Assembly (NCBI RefSeq): GCF_021347895.1
Contig: NC_067129.1
Location: 31,781,690-31,845,689, forward strand
Source of the DNA: Acanthochromis polyacanthus
Lineage: Eukaryota; Chordata; Actinopteri; Pomacentridae
Length of the DNA: 64,000 nucleotides
Reading direction: 5' to 3'
Under the pieces are notes generated by a model. That model saw nothing but the letters and a program-made list of their open reading frames with translations, had not been told where the DNA came from and ran no database searches. Below, in pieces: positions 1 to 14,147 of the stretch (the stretch's first letter is position 1; every line of letters starts with the position of its first letter). The translations under genes were made by a program, and so were the position numbers.

Positions 1-185
1 CCCAAAAATGCTGAAAATGAAGACATTAGAAGTTTCACTGTGAAAATATATATTTTTCCACATTTTCAAACTTGAAAACGGTTAAAGGATTAGCTTCATG
101 TCAGAGAAATCAGCTTCTAATCCTGAGCACAAAGCACACGATATATGGTAAATTTAGATTCATTAATATTCTATTATACATTCAC

Positions 186-392
186 CAACCACTTTATTAG
201 GTACACCTTGCTAGTAAAAGGCGGAACCCCCTTTTTTCCTTCCTAATTCTAGGTGTCATTCTTTTAACAAGGTGTTGGAAACATTCCTCAGAGATTTTTG
301 ATCAATATTAACATGACAGCATCACATAGTTGCTGCAGATTTGTCGGCTGCACATCCATAATGCCAACCTCCCGTTCCACCACATCCCACAT
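186..392 (-). pseudogene. C-terminal relic of a Tc1-like transposase
   Basis: Read on the minus strand, about 377-388 downward gives DVVEREVGIMDVQPTNLQQL and then CDAVM before stops appear. I recognise this as the C-terminal third of a common fish Tc1-type transposase (region after the DLNPIEHLWDVVE motif). The N-terminal two thirds and the catalytic DDE residues are absent, and the remaining frame is broken by stops. It is a dead fragment. The family assignment rests on memory of the conserved C-terminus and would need a database match. Confidence 0.65.
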
Positions 393-717
393 CTGCATAG
401 TTTCTCACTATCTTAAAAATGGTAAAATAATGAAAATGCGTCATTTTTGCAGCTTCAGTGTGTTTTTGTTGTTTTTTTTAAACTCTAACAATAGTTTTAC
501 TGTAGTGAAGTAAAGTTTTCCAGGATTCCAGTTGTCTAGTCCCTCCAAACTGATTTCACTGATGTATTTTAGGTGGAAGTATCAGGAAAAAACGGGCTTA
601 AAGACTAAATTTTGAACTTTTAGGGCCTGTTTAGATCATCATAAACCAGCAGAGGAAACTTAAAATCTGATCTTTACCACTGACATTTTTTGAAGCTTGT
701 ATGTTGGTGTGTATTCC

Positions 718-866
718 AGCTGGTGATGGCATGTTAGCTAGTGTTAGCATGTATGTTAGCTGGTGTTAGCATGTATGTTAGCTAGTGTTAGCATGTATGT
801 TAGCTAGTCATTGCTTGTATTTTAGATTCGCTAGAGTTGATTTGTACGTTAGCTTCTGTTAGCTTG
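718..866. repeat. 22-bp minisatellite (GTTAGC type), left part
   Basis: The unit GTATGTTAGCTAGTGTTAGC + AT (22 bp) repeats several times, with variants. The array continues at 2508-2790 on the other side of the Tc1 element, which therefore split it. Confidence 0.85.
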
Positions 867-868
867 TA

Positions 869-2505
<1,637 letters not shown>

Positions 2506-2507
2506 TA

Positions 2508-2790
2508 TAATAGCCAGTGTTAGCATGGATGTTAAGTAGTGGTATCGTGTATGTTAGCTGGTGTTAGCAAGTATGTTAGCTAGTCATCGCTTGTATTTTA
2601 GGTCATATGTACATTTACTGGAGTTGATTTGTATGTTAGCTTTTGTTAGCTTGTATAATAGCCTGTGTTGGTGTGTATGTTAAGTAGTGGTATTGTGTAC
2701 ATTAGCTTCTGTTAGCTTGTATAATAGCCAGTGTTAGCATGGAATTCTAAGTAGTGGTATCGTGTATGTTAGCTGGTGTTAGGGTTGCCA
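2508..2790. repeat. 22-bp minisatellite, right part
   Basis: Continuation of the GTTAGC-type array, with longer higher-order variants (TTAGCTTCTGTTAGCTTGTA, then TAATAGCCAGTGTTAGCATG). One such variant near 2700-2740 matches the sequence on both sides of the Tc1 insertion. Confidence 0.8.
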
Positions 2791-4067
2791 CCTTTAAGAA
2801 ATGAAAATAAAGGACGCCCACCATGGCCCCTCTGGGCCTCAGTTCAGTAAAATTGGAAAGCTATTCACAGATTCTGATTTCCAGCATCAATAACTCATTA
2901 GATACACATTGTCCAAAACATAAATGGTGCCTCTTTTCCATCATTGTAAGGCAGACAATGTGCTACAAGCCTAGTTTGATCTAAAGTAGCTGTCTTTCCA
3001 GTTTCAAGGAATAACATCGGTGTCAACAGGAGCCAGTTGAAGGCTGCAGTGATTTTGGTGGCACTACAGTGTACAAGAGTGAAGTTATTGAATATTTGTG
3101 TCTGTCTTCGCTGTTGTAGCAGTTTTGCAGTTTGCAGACAGTCCCTGTTCACAGGTGGTTGCACATAATACACAATATTAAAAAAAACAGAACATACAGA
3201 ATGCTTTTTATCATGAAATACTTGACCACAAGAATAAAAAGAAAGCTATTTTTGATTGAGCATGTTTGACTAATTTTACCACAAAAAAGTACTGCTAGAT
3301 AATTTAATCTAGTGTTTTTCAAAATAGTTCCCAAAATATTTCTGATTTTTCAGATTCAGACTATGAATCAAAGGCATGAGGAGAAATAACAGTGAGATGT
3401 CAGCTTTTTATCTTTAATCATTCCTGAGATATTGTCATTTAAACAGCATGAAATTTAAATGTGTGGGAAAAAAAGCACTGCAAGTGGGTTCACAGGGGAA
3501 TATTTTTAAAAATTGTCTCAGAAATATGAGATATATAAATCTAAAATTGGACAAACAGCATCTTAAATATCTGTAGCTTATGACAAAAATAAATAAATGA
3601 ATAAATAAACAAACATTTTAAGCAATTCAGGGACAGTCGAGCAGAAGTAACCTAAAGTTTTGAGATGGAATAGCCCAGTGGAAGGCTCTAAATTCTCCAG
3701 ATATCTTGTGCTATGTCTGTTTACAGTTTAATCTGTAACCGGCTGCTTTATCCTGTGAAAAGTGCAAAGTCACAGCTTTCCAGAAGCATGCCGAGGAGTG
3801 TTTATTTGTATTAGAAATGAGTGGCAAGAAGACATTTTGTGTAGCAGACTGATGCTACCTGTTGTACTACGAATAGACCCACACGTCTGTGTTCAAAGAT
3901 GCAGAAATCTTGGTCTAAACGTCCCGTTGTGACGTCAAAAACAAACTCAGTTGTCGAAAACCAGACCTCAAAGCTTTAAAACACATTCACGGAGGCATGG
4001 AGAAACACTGCATGTTTCTGTGCCTCAAATCACACAAACCAACTTGCTCACAAATAAAAATCAGCTG

Positions 4068-4100
<33 letters not shown>

Positions 4101-4974
4101 CAAAAAAAAAAACACACATTCTGATTGGAAGCTTCATTTATTTATTTGCTTATTTATCTGCAGGTTTCATTGCTCCTGTTATATAACTTAACTAAAAATG
4201 CTAATTTCAGTGCATCATTGTCACAACTAACCAAACGCTCCCTTTATTTCTCATTCGGAACAAACAGCGGGAGGATTTTTGGCACCTGGAAAAGCAGCAT
4301 TTTTAAAGACTAAAACACATTATGTAACACATCCTCCTCCTCATCCTCCTCCTCCCATCCACATCTGTCTGACTCATTTCTTGTCTATGCATGGCGGAAG
4401 CATTTTAGGATAACTTGAATGTTCAAAGCTCCTAGCAACAAGCAACTAACTGCAATTAAAGCTGCAGAAACCTATTAGCAGCACAACACGTTTCCCTTTG
4501 CAGCAGAGCAGCAGAATTAAGCTGTAATGTGACCTGTCGTCATTATTATTCAGTCTGTGTCGTATAGAAACACAATTAGAAACCTGTAATTATGAGAACA
4601 GGTTAAGTCTAATCTAATGATAACATGAACCTTGGTTTATGTTGATTTACAATTTGGAATATTAAGTACATAGAATTTGCTAATAACAGCTGCTGTTTGC
4701 ACAACTGTATGTACTGACAACTATCACTGAAACACTTTGAAATATAAGAAAAGCTAAAAATGTGCTGATTGTTATGTGAATTCTGAACAGTTTCTAGTCC
4801 TGCTCCTCTGTATCTGTTGCACATTATTCTGAATTATAAGAAAACCAACTGTCTCATAATCTAGGTCAGGGCTGTGACTGTGAATCATGGAATTCCAACT
4901 GTTAGCTGTTAATTGCTAATTCAGCTACTTAATGTAAACAAATATGGGCCAAAAAATTAAACTTAGCATGCAAC
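2791..4974. other. Unassigned AT-rich sequence
   Basis: No gene recognised. It contains a C-tract at about 4074-4092 followed by an A-tract, and short AAATAAAT runs near 3590. The 91-codon minus frame at 2898-3173 has no recognisable motif. Confidence 0.5.
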
Positions 4975-6300
4975 AAGGTAGCCACTAGCAGTAATGACAA
5001 TGCTAGCATAGGCTAGTTACTGGAATACCTGAAGTAGCAACTAACATTCCTAAGCTAGCTACTACCATTACTAGGATAGTGACTAGAATCCTTCTAGAAA
5101 AGTTAGTGACTAGCACTAGGCTAGTGACAAGCATTTCTTGCTAGAACCTAGCATATCTCTATGCTAGACTGACTGACTTAATAAAATCCCTGGAGTAATG
5201 ACTAGCATTCTCAACTTAAATATGTGGTGAATAACCTTGGAATGCTAGTCACTACCTTGGACTCATAGTCCCCCTAAACAAGCATTCAAAAAAATAGCCA
5301 GAGATAGTTTTTTAAATCCCTGGACCAGGGGCGAGGATTCCTGGGCTAAGCATTACCAATTCTAGGCTAGCAACTAGCATCCACAGACTAACCTCATAAG
5401 CTAGTGGCTCGCTTAAGGAGTTGAGATGAGTCCCTTGGGAGGTGACTAGCATTCCGGGACTAGGCACCAGCGTTCCTAAGCTAGTTACTAGAATACCTGA
5501 AGTAGCGACTAACATTTCTAAGCTAGCTACGACCATTACTACGATGGCATTTAGAATCCCTTTAAGGTAAGCCATTAGCTTTCATAAGCTTGCAGCGAGC
5601 CTAGAAAAATTAGTGACTAGCCCTAGGCTAGCAACAAGCCTCCTCAGCTAGCACCTAGCATCTCTAGTCACGCTAGACTGGCTGACCTACTAAAAACCCT
5701 GGGCTAATAACTAGCATATTTAACTTAGAGATGTGGTGAATAGCCTTGGAATGCTAGTCATTTCCCTGGAGCCATAGCCCCTTTAGTCACTAGCATTCCA
5801 AAACTAGTCGAGGCTAGTTTTTTAAATCCTTGGACTAGGGGCAAGGATTTCTCGGATAAGCACTAGCAATTCTCGGCGAGTAAATATCATTTATAGGCTA
5901 CTGTGACCAACCTTCATAGGCTAGTGGCGAGTTTAAAGAGTTGAAATTAGCCATTTGGGACATGACTAGCATTCCAAGACTAGTCATTGACATTCCAAGG
6001 CTAGTTACTAGAATTCCTGAGATTTTGACCAGCATTTCTTGGTAAGTCACTAGCAGCCTATGGTAGCTTAACCTAGTCACTAACACCACAAGGGGAGGGA
6101 CAAACAGTCCTTAACTAGCCACTAGTGTTCCTATGCTAGTCACTATCATCCCAAAACTAGCTACTACTGTGACTGGGATAGCGACTAGCATCTCCTAATT
6201 AGCCACTAGCATTTCTAGGCAAGTCACTAGCCTTCCTAAAATAGCCACCAGTCTTTTTAGGATAGCCAATAGCCTAACTAGGCTAGTTACGAGCCTCTAT
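4975..6300. repeat. CTAG-rich degenerate minisatellite, 3' flank of copy A
   Basis: Degenerate units of about 20-25 bp built around CTAGTCACTAGCATTCCTAG repeat for 1.3 kb. The same family fills introns 7 and 9 of both hexokinase copies. It lies outside the duplicated unit, whose left edge is near 6998. The minus-strand frames inside it (5312-5575, 5898-6089) are repeat artefacts rich in VTSLGMLV. Confidence 0.85.
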
Positions 6301-6774
6301 GGGAGCATTTTGAAGTTTCCTTAAGTTTCTAACATTTTTTCAGTTTCACAGTGATTCAGTGACAGTTGTCAACAAAAAGATCAGCTACTAGTTAATTCTG
6401 CATAATTCCTTAAATTTACATTTGCTGACACAGTGAAGGCTTTAACTTTGTTGAAGTTCACATTCATTCTGATATTGTTCGCATTCGTGTCATTAAATCA
6501 GGAATCTCCAGTCAAGTAAAGAGACTCCTAATACTCAACCTGTTCTCACTTTAACACAGCAGAGTCTTAAGTTTGCGTGCACATTGTGTTCTGCAGGAGG
6601 AAAACTTTATCATACTTTTACTCTACTTTCTGTTACTTTATACTTTGCTACTGTTCAGTGGTAAATATGACACATTCACCCCCTATAGTTTTTTGTAAAC
6701 TTTACAGATTCTAATTATTGATGCAAAAATATAATTAACAAATAAATTATTTTAAAGTATATTTTATCCAAGAC

Positions 6775-6780
6775 TTTATT
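6775..6780 (-). other. Candidate poly(A) signal for copy A
   Basis: AATAAA on the minus strand 266 nt past the stop codon of copy A. A second AATAAA lies at 6894-6899, about 150 nt past the stop. Which is used cannot be told from sequence. Confidence 0.3.
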
Positions 6781-7045
6781 GACCCCTGGTGGAAATTCAC
6801 AAGCTGCACAGTAACATATAAAGTACTAAAATGTACCTCCACCTGACACAATAATGCTGATTATAAAAGTGGCTGTTGTGCATAGTGAGTACTTTTATTT
6901 TTGGTAGTATATATTCTGATAATTACACGTTTGTTCAAGTACAATTTTAAAATGAGTATGAAAATATCTAAATGCTTCCCCCATCTGTGTTTATATAATA
7001 TTAAAGCTGCAGCTGGATAAAAGATTCATCTTTTTGTTCTGCCTC

Positions 7046-7247
7046 TTATTTATCCTCCTCATCCACATCCTCATCCTCCTCATCCTCGCCGTCGCTGTCC
7101 TCCAACAGTCGGGACTGGAGAGCTATCCGCTGTGCCACCGCCGTTACCATGGCAGCGCCCTTCCCACTGCCGTCCTCGGAGACAAGGAAGGTGATGTCAC
7201 ACTTGGGGGCGAGGAGGCACACCGCCGCCTGGAGCTCCTCGCTGAAA
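7046..7247 (-). CDS. Copy A coding exon 10: C-terminal lobe and acidic tail
   Basis: The acceptor CCCTCCAG precedes T|TTCAGC, completing the HPN codon. It encodes [20 protein letters not shown], the nucleotide-site motif [16 protein letters not shown], and then about 17 residues made almost only of D and E, ending EEDK before the TAA at 7046-7048. Ordinary hexokinases end soon after the VTAVA helix, so the acidic extension is unusual. Confidence 0.93.
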
Positions 7248-10200
7248 CTGGAGGGAGGAAGGAGGCGTTTAATGGTCCGTGTTACAGAAATTTAACAAAT
7301 CATAGAGGGAGAGGAGATTTAATGAGACCAAGCGCCTTGTACAGAATGTCCAATAAACATTCATTTTCTACAAATTAGGAGACAGATGAACATTTGAGAT
7401 ATTCGGTCTGAGGCAGGTGTGTCGAGGACGTTGATTTGTTCTAACGTTGAGGCCTCTGTTGCAGCACGAGTCATCCAATCACTAAGTTCTACTGTTTAGT
7501 CAGCAACTCAGTGGTTATGACTTCATTAGACACCTAGCATTACTAAGCTAGTTACTACCATCACTAAACTATCCAACAGCATGTCTATACTGGCAATTAC
7601 AACTACTAGGCTGGCCACTTGCACTAGCCAACAGCTAGGCAATAGCATTTTGAGACTAGCCACCTGTGCAAGCAACTAACATCCCTGAGTTTGTTACTAA
7701 CATTCCTTGTCTTCCTTTAACTGGCCAACAGCATTTCTCAGTTAGTGACTAGCATTCCCAGGTCACTCTCCAACAACCGAGTCTCCAGCATCCTTAGGCT
7801 AAACACGAGCATCCTTCGGTTTGCAAATAGAACCCCCGGATTAGTCACCAACATCCCAAGGTTAGCATCTCAAGAATATCGACTAGCAACCTTAGGCTAG
7901 CAATCAGAATTCCTGTGCTAGCCACTGTCAGTGCTAGTCTTGTGACTAGTATACGTATGGTAAACACTGGCAATGCTAGACTAGTCATTAGTATCCCAAG
8001 GCCGTTTGGTGAATCAACAGCATTCCTAAGATAGTCACTAGTAGTCCTTAGCAATTCCCTAACATCGCTGAAGTAACCAATAGCATTTGTAGACTATCAT
8101 CCCTTAGCTAGCAACTAGCATTCCTTACTTAGCAACAACCCACTAGCATTCCTACTGTCCTTAGTGATTCCTTAACATCCCTAAAGTAACCAATAGCATT
8201 TCTAGACTATCATCCCTAAGCTAGCAACTAGCATTCCTTAGTTAGCGACAACCCACTAGCATTCCTACTGTACCGCCTACCATCCCTAAGCAAGTCACCA
8301 ACAATCCTTGCCTATTAACAACCATCCCAAACCAAATCAGACCAAATTAATATTCCCTGTCTATTGATTAGCATCCCCAAAGTAGGCGATATCATTTCCA
8401 AGACTAGGCTACTAGCATTCCCAAACTAGTTACAAGCGTTCCTTGTCATCCTAAAGCTAGCATCTCAAGAGTATAGACTAGCATGCTTAGGCTAGTCACC
8501 ACATTAACCCCAAGAATTCCTCTGGCAGGGACTAGCATTATTAGGCTTGGGCCATGATGTTCTGTCACTGATCACTGTGATCATCAATACTCAGATTTAA
8601 TTAAACAATATTTGTTATACCTCCCAGCATTTTTGTATGGCTGATACATAACTATGTTTTCTTGACAACGTGTCACTGTCACAGATTTATTTATTTATCT
8701 GTGTCTTAAATCTTACTTGGGGTGCTTTCTGTAGACCGTCCCATCCACCCCCACGGTGGTCTTGAGATGGTCCAACCCGCGGTTGACGCGGATACGGTTT
8801 GCGAGGGTTGCCAGGGCAGCTGCACAGAGACGGGCAGACCGTGAGGAGATGGTGTCGCAGACCAGACGCACCACACAGGCATCCACCGGATCCCAGTTCA
8901 GACCCAACGCCGTCAGAATCTTCTGGGCGTTTTCTAGACCGCTGTTGGGCCTGAAGCAAGAGGAACATGGAGGAAAACTCAGTCATTAATGACACTTGCG
9001 GTCAAATCATTAAATTTAACAGTGACACAGAAGACAAGGCCACTCACTCCTCGATCTCAGAGATGTACTTTGTCTCAAACTGTCCCGGAGTCAGCAGTGC
9101 CTCCGATGTTTGTCCTTTAAACAGCAGTTTGTCCTCCATCATCTTCACAAGCAGCAGCCGAACAATTTCCCCCAGATACATACCGCTGATCATCTTCTCA
9201 AAACTACAGAAGAGACAGATGTTTAGGACGGAAAAGAAATCAACTTTGACATAATAACTGACATCTAGGATAATCACTAGCATTCCCATTGGTAGTAATT
9301 AGCGTTAGCATAACTAGAGTGGTCAATTGCGTTTCCAGGATAGAGACTAGCATCTCTGTCCTAGTCATGAGCAACTCTATGCTAGTCACGGACATCTCAT
9401 AGTCATTATCCACCAGCATTCCGAGATTTGTCATTAGCATCCCAGGATTAACAATTCTACTTCTACACTAGTCAATGGCATCAGTAGGCCAGTGGCCATC
9501 ATACTTTGTCTGGCAACTAGCATTAACCACTAACATTTATAGTCTACCAAATAGCATGTCTGTGCTATCTACTAAAATCCCCAAGCTAATCACTAGCATC
9601 CATAAGCTAATCAATGACATTTCTCGGCTATCCAATTACATCCCTATGGTAGTCAATAGCATCACGCCACTAGCAACTAGCATTCCAAGACTAGAATCCC
9701 TAAGTTAGCAATTAGCTTTCCTTGGCTACTGAGTAACAATCCTATATAGTCACTAGCATTCCCCTTGGTAATTACAAGCCCTCCAACTGTAATCCCTGGC
9801 ATTCCAATCCATCACTAACATTGTTAGGGTTGTCACTTGCACTCTTACTGTAGGGACTAGGATCTCTGTGCCAGCAACTATCATTGGTGAGCTAGCCACT
9901 AGTACTTCTAAGCTATTTACAAACATCTCTAAACTAGTATTTTGAGGCTGGTCACTAGCATCCCTCGTCGAGCAATTAGAACTTTGTACTTGTCACTGCA
10001 TCCTTAAGCGAGTGGCTATCATCCTTTGGCTAGCAACTGGTATTCCTAGTCTAGAATCCATAAGTTAGCAACTAGCTTTCCTAGGCTAGTGACTAGCAAT
10101 TCTATTTAGTCACTAGCATTCCTCCTTGGTTGTTGCAAACATTCCTATTGGCATTAACATCCCTGGTACCGCTACGGTCGTCACTTGCCTTCTCAGTATA

Positions 10201-13200
10201 GTGACTAACATCTCTGTGCTAACAACTAGCATTGCTGAATTAGTCACTATTATTTCTTAGGTATTCTCTATAATTTCTGAAAAAGCCAATAGCATCCCTA
10301 GGATAGTCACGAGCATACATAACCTAGCATCTAGCATCTCTGTACTGGTCACTAGTAGTCATTCCTTGGTTAACCACTAGCATTTCTGGTTTAGTGAATA
10401 GGATCTCAATGGTAGTCACTAGGATCCCTAAACTAGTGACTAGTGTTCATTGGTTCTTCTTTAGAATCCCTAAGCCAAACAATAGCATATCTGGCTATTC
10501 ACCAACATCACTAGCATGCCTAGACTAGCAACTCGTATCCCCTGGATCATCCTACGTACGTGTGGACACCGGGGTTGATGGACGTCTGGTCCACCACCTC
10601 GTCAAACTCCGTCAGGATGTCTTTGAGGGAGCCGTCGTCTCCGAAGCCGCCCCACTCCGTGTTGATGCACATCCGGCCGTCCTCGCCTTCCACACGCTTC
10701 ACGTTCTTGATCTCCTCCATGTAGCAGGCGTTGGTTCCCGTCCCTGCAGAGGAAGAGGAGCAGTTTACATTAAACCTACAGAGATGATTGTTTAGACTGG
10801 TGTAACTGCAGTTAATGTCTCATTTCTGTGATTCTTTGTGGTCATTTTTGTGTGCCTTTGTGGTGGTTTTAGATCAATTTTCTTTCATTTTATGTCTTTT
10901 TGCAGTTTTATGTCTTTGAGGCAAATTTGTCTTTGTGGTTGTTTTGTGTATGTTTGTAGTGGTTTTGGTCTATTTTTGGTCAATTTACAGTTTTGCATCA
11001 ATTTTTTGTCATTTTGCATTTCTTTGTGGTCATTTTGTGTTTCTTTGTGATTGTTTTGTGTGTTTTTGGAGTAACTGTGTCTCCTTGTGTAACTTTTAGT
11101 CATTGTAAGTCTCTTTTTGGTCTTTTTCCATTTCGTAATGGTCGTCTTGTGTCTCTTTGATTTGGTTTTACAGAGATTTTTTGTTGTTTTGCATTTCTTT
11201 GGGGTCATTTTGTTTCTTCTTGTAAATGCTGTTGTATGTGTGTAGTCATTTTGCGTCACTTCTTGTCACGGATGCGGGTGTGTGAACCCAAGCAGCAGGC
11301 AAACAGGCGGGTGGGTAAATAGAAAAAAGAATTTAATGTATTACGGTATAAGAACTAAATGAACAACAGTACTCAAAAAGAAGGCACAGGAAAGATAACA
11401 GAATGGGGAAAAAGACTGAATAAAACTAACTAAGGGTGGACCATAAGGCCGAAGTAAAAACTGTAAGTAAAACAGAACTGAATTAACAAAGGACGAGCCA
11501 GATGGCCGAGGTGAAAACTAGGCATGAACAGAACTAACGGGGAAGGTGGCTTACTGAGTCCAGTGCGTGGAAGGCGGAAGAGGAGCCGAGCTGTCTGAGC
11601 CTAGGGAGGGAATGTGGCGATGGCCGGAAAACAGGTAAGGTAGTCCAACAGGGGAGACAGAGACCAAGAAGCGGCGTGCAGGAGGCGGTGAATGGTGTGT
11701 CGGATATGGCGGAGTGCGTCGTGGGCTGGAAGGTGGTGCAATGATGCAGCGTCGGAGTGGCAGCGAGAGCCAGGCTTTATACGCTGCGCTGATTGGAATC
11801 CACGCTTGTCATTACGCTGACAAGCCGAGTCATAGGAGCGGGAGGCATGACACTTCTTGGTTGTTTTCCATGTGTTTGTGGTAGTTTTGTGTCTTTTTTG
11901 TCAGTTTGAGTCTCTTTGTGGTGGTTTTCTGTCTCTTTATGACCAAGTTGGTGTCATCTTTTGTCTGTAATAGTTTTGTCTCTTATTGGGGCATTTTGTG
12001 TCTCTTTGTGGTGTTTTGCATTGATTTTTTTATTCATTTCCACGTCTCTGTAGTTATTTTGTGTCTCTTCTTGGTCGTTTTCTGTGGATTTGTAGTGGTT
12101 TTGTGTCTTTTTTTTGTCAATTTGCATCTCTGCATGGTGAATTTCTGTCTCTTTTTGACAAAGTTGTGGTCATTTTTTTGTCTATCTGTAATGGTTTTAT
12201 GTCTTTTTTGTCAGTTTGCATCTCTCTGTGGCGGATTGGCATCGATCTTTTGCTGTTTTGTGTCTCTTTGTGGTGGTTTTCTGGCTTTTTATGACCAAGT
12301 TGTGTTCATTTTTTTGTCTGTTTGTAATGGTTTTTGATCACTTTGCATCTCTTATGGTGGTCTAACATCTATCTTTTGTCGCTTTGCGTCTCTACACTAT
12401 GACACTGTGAGTCTTTCTGTTGTGGGCTTTACTTAAACCCATGAAACTAATGCAGATATCTTCCTGCCCACATCCAGACTAGCAGCCAGGCGTTGTGCGT
12501 TCAGATGTGTGGTTACCAATGATCATGCCGATCTCACAGCTCTGGTCCCTGTATCCGCAGCTCATCATCGTGCCCACCGTGTCGTTCACCATGGCAACCG
12601 AGCCGATATCGTAGTCCTGCAGCGAAGAAGAAATACACACAGACAGGTGTGTTTACGTCTCTCCTATTTATAATGCCTAATAACCTGCCTACACACACAT
12701 TAGGCCGCACGGCAGAGCGTCGGAGAGCCTTTAATCGGCTGCATTCAGACAACAGGAAGCAGAGAAATGGAGGATTACATGTGATAGTTTAAACAGCTGT
12801 GCTTCTTTATTTTCAGAGTTTCTATGAAAACACCGACCCCTCTCCTGTGAATGGCCTCTTTCAGAAGCTTCACCACGTCTTGTCCCTCCACACCGGAGCA
12901 GCTGAAGCCTTTGGTCCAGCGGATCAGGATGCTCTGTGCCGTAAATAAAGAAAATAAAACACGATTAAACACAAAAGATGAAACGTCCTGCAGTTCAGTG
13001 TGAATGTGAAGGCGACACGTCCTCAAAGCTGCTTTGATTTAAACCTAAAAGACAAACTAATACTCTGAAGCACTTCTGTTCTGTTTTCTCATTGTGGTTA
13101 AACTCTTTCACTTTACTGGTATCGTTGGTATTTTTTGTCATTATTATCCTTCTGTGTCTCATTTTTTCATTTTGTGGTAGTTTTTTTTCTCTCTTTTTCA

Positions 13201-14072
13201 TTTTGTTTCTCATTGCTGCATCTTTGTGGTCCTTTTTTTCTCATTATTGATGTGTTGTGTGTCTTTGTGGTTGTTTTGTGTCAATTTTTGCATCTTTATT
13301 GCATTTTTTGTGTGTTTTCATGCTATTTTTGTTTCTTTGTGGGTGTTCTGTGTCAAATTTTGGCATTTTTGTGGTACTTTTATCTCTTTATTGTCCTTTT
13401 TCTGTCTCATTTTCTCATCCGTGTGGTTGTTTTCTGTCTCTTTGTCATCATTTTTTCTCATTTTTGCATTTTTGTGGCAGTTTTTTCTCTTTATTATTAT
13501 TTTGTCTCATTTTTGTACTTTGTGGTATTTCTTTCTCTTTATTGTCATTTTTGTGTCTTTTTGTGCCACTTTTTTGTCTCTTTGTAGTTGTTTTGTGTCT
13601 TATTTTTGCATTTTTGAGGTAGTTTTTTTTCTCATTATTGACATTTTGTGCATCTTTGTGATTATTTTGTGTGTCTTTGTGGCCCTGTGTGCCCTTTTTG
13701 TCTTCATTATCATTTTCTGTCTCTTTTTCATTATTTTGTATCTCACTTTTTGTGATATTTTTTCTCTTTATTGTCCTTTTGTGTCTCAGCTTTGCATCTT
13801 TGTGGTAGTTTTTTCTCATTATTAACATTTTGCGTGTCTTTATGGATGTTTTGTGTCTCTTTGTTGTCCTTAGTGTCTCATTTTTGCATTTTAGTGGTTG
13901 TTTTTTCCATTTTTTGTCATTTTGTGTCTTGTTTTAGGAGCCTTTCTCATTGTGGTTGGACATTTGTATGTCCTTGTGGTGGTTTTCTGTCTCTTTGTGA
14001 TGGTAAGTTTTCTGTTTATGCTCATTTAGCACCTGGTTTTGGTTGTTTTTAACTCTTCATTCTCAAACCTGA

Positions 14073-14147
<75 letters not shown>

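Noticed and set aside
7034..7378. 114-codon plus frame with a hydrophobic start (signal-peptide-like)
   Set aside because: Antisense shadow of hexokinase exon 10. The hydrophobic run is the reverse of the GAG/GAT codons of the acidic tail. The same applies at 46568-46966.
10885..11259. Minus-strand frame rich in TKRHKMTT, resembling a basic low-complexity protein
   Set aside because: Same 21-bp array read on the other strand. It is intronic, and no start context or homology was seen.
13226..13825. 199-codon plus-strand frame rich in F, C, L and V, looking like a membrane protein
   Set aside because: It is a read-through of the 21-bp G/T-rich array. The period is a multiple of 3, overlapping frames look alike, and it lies antisense in an intron.
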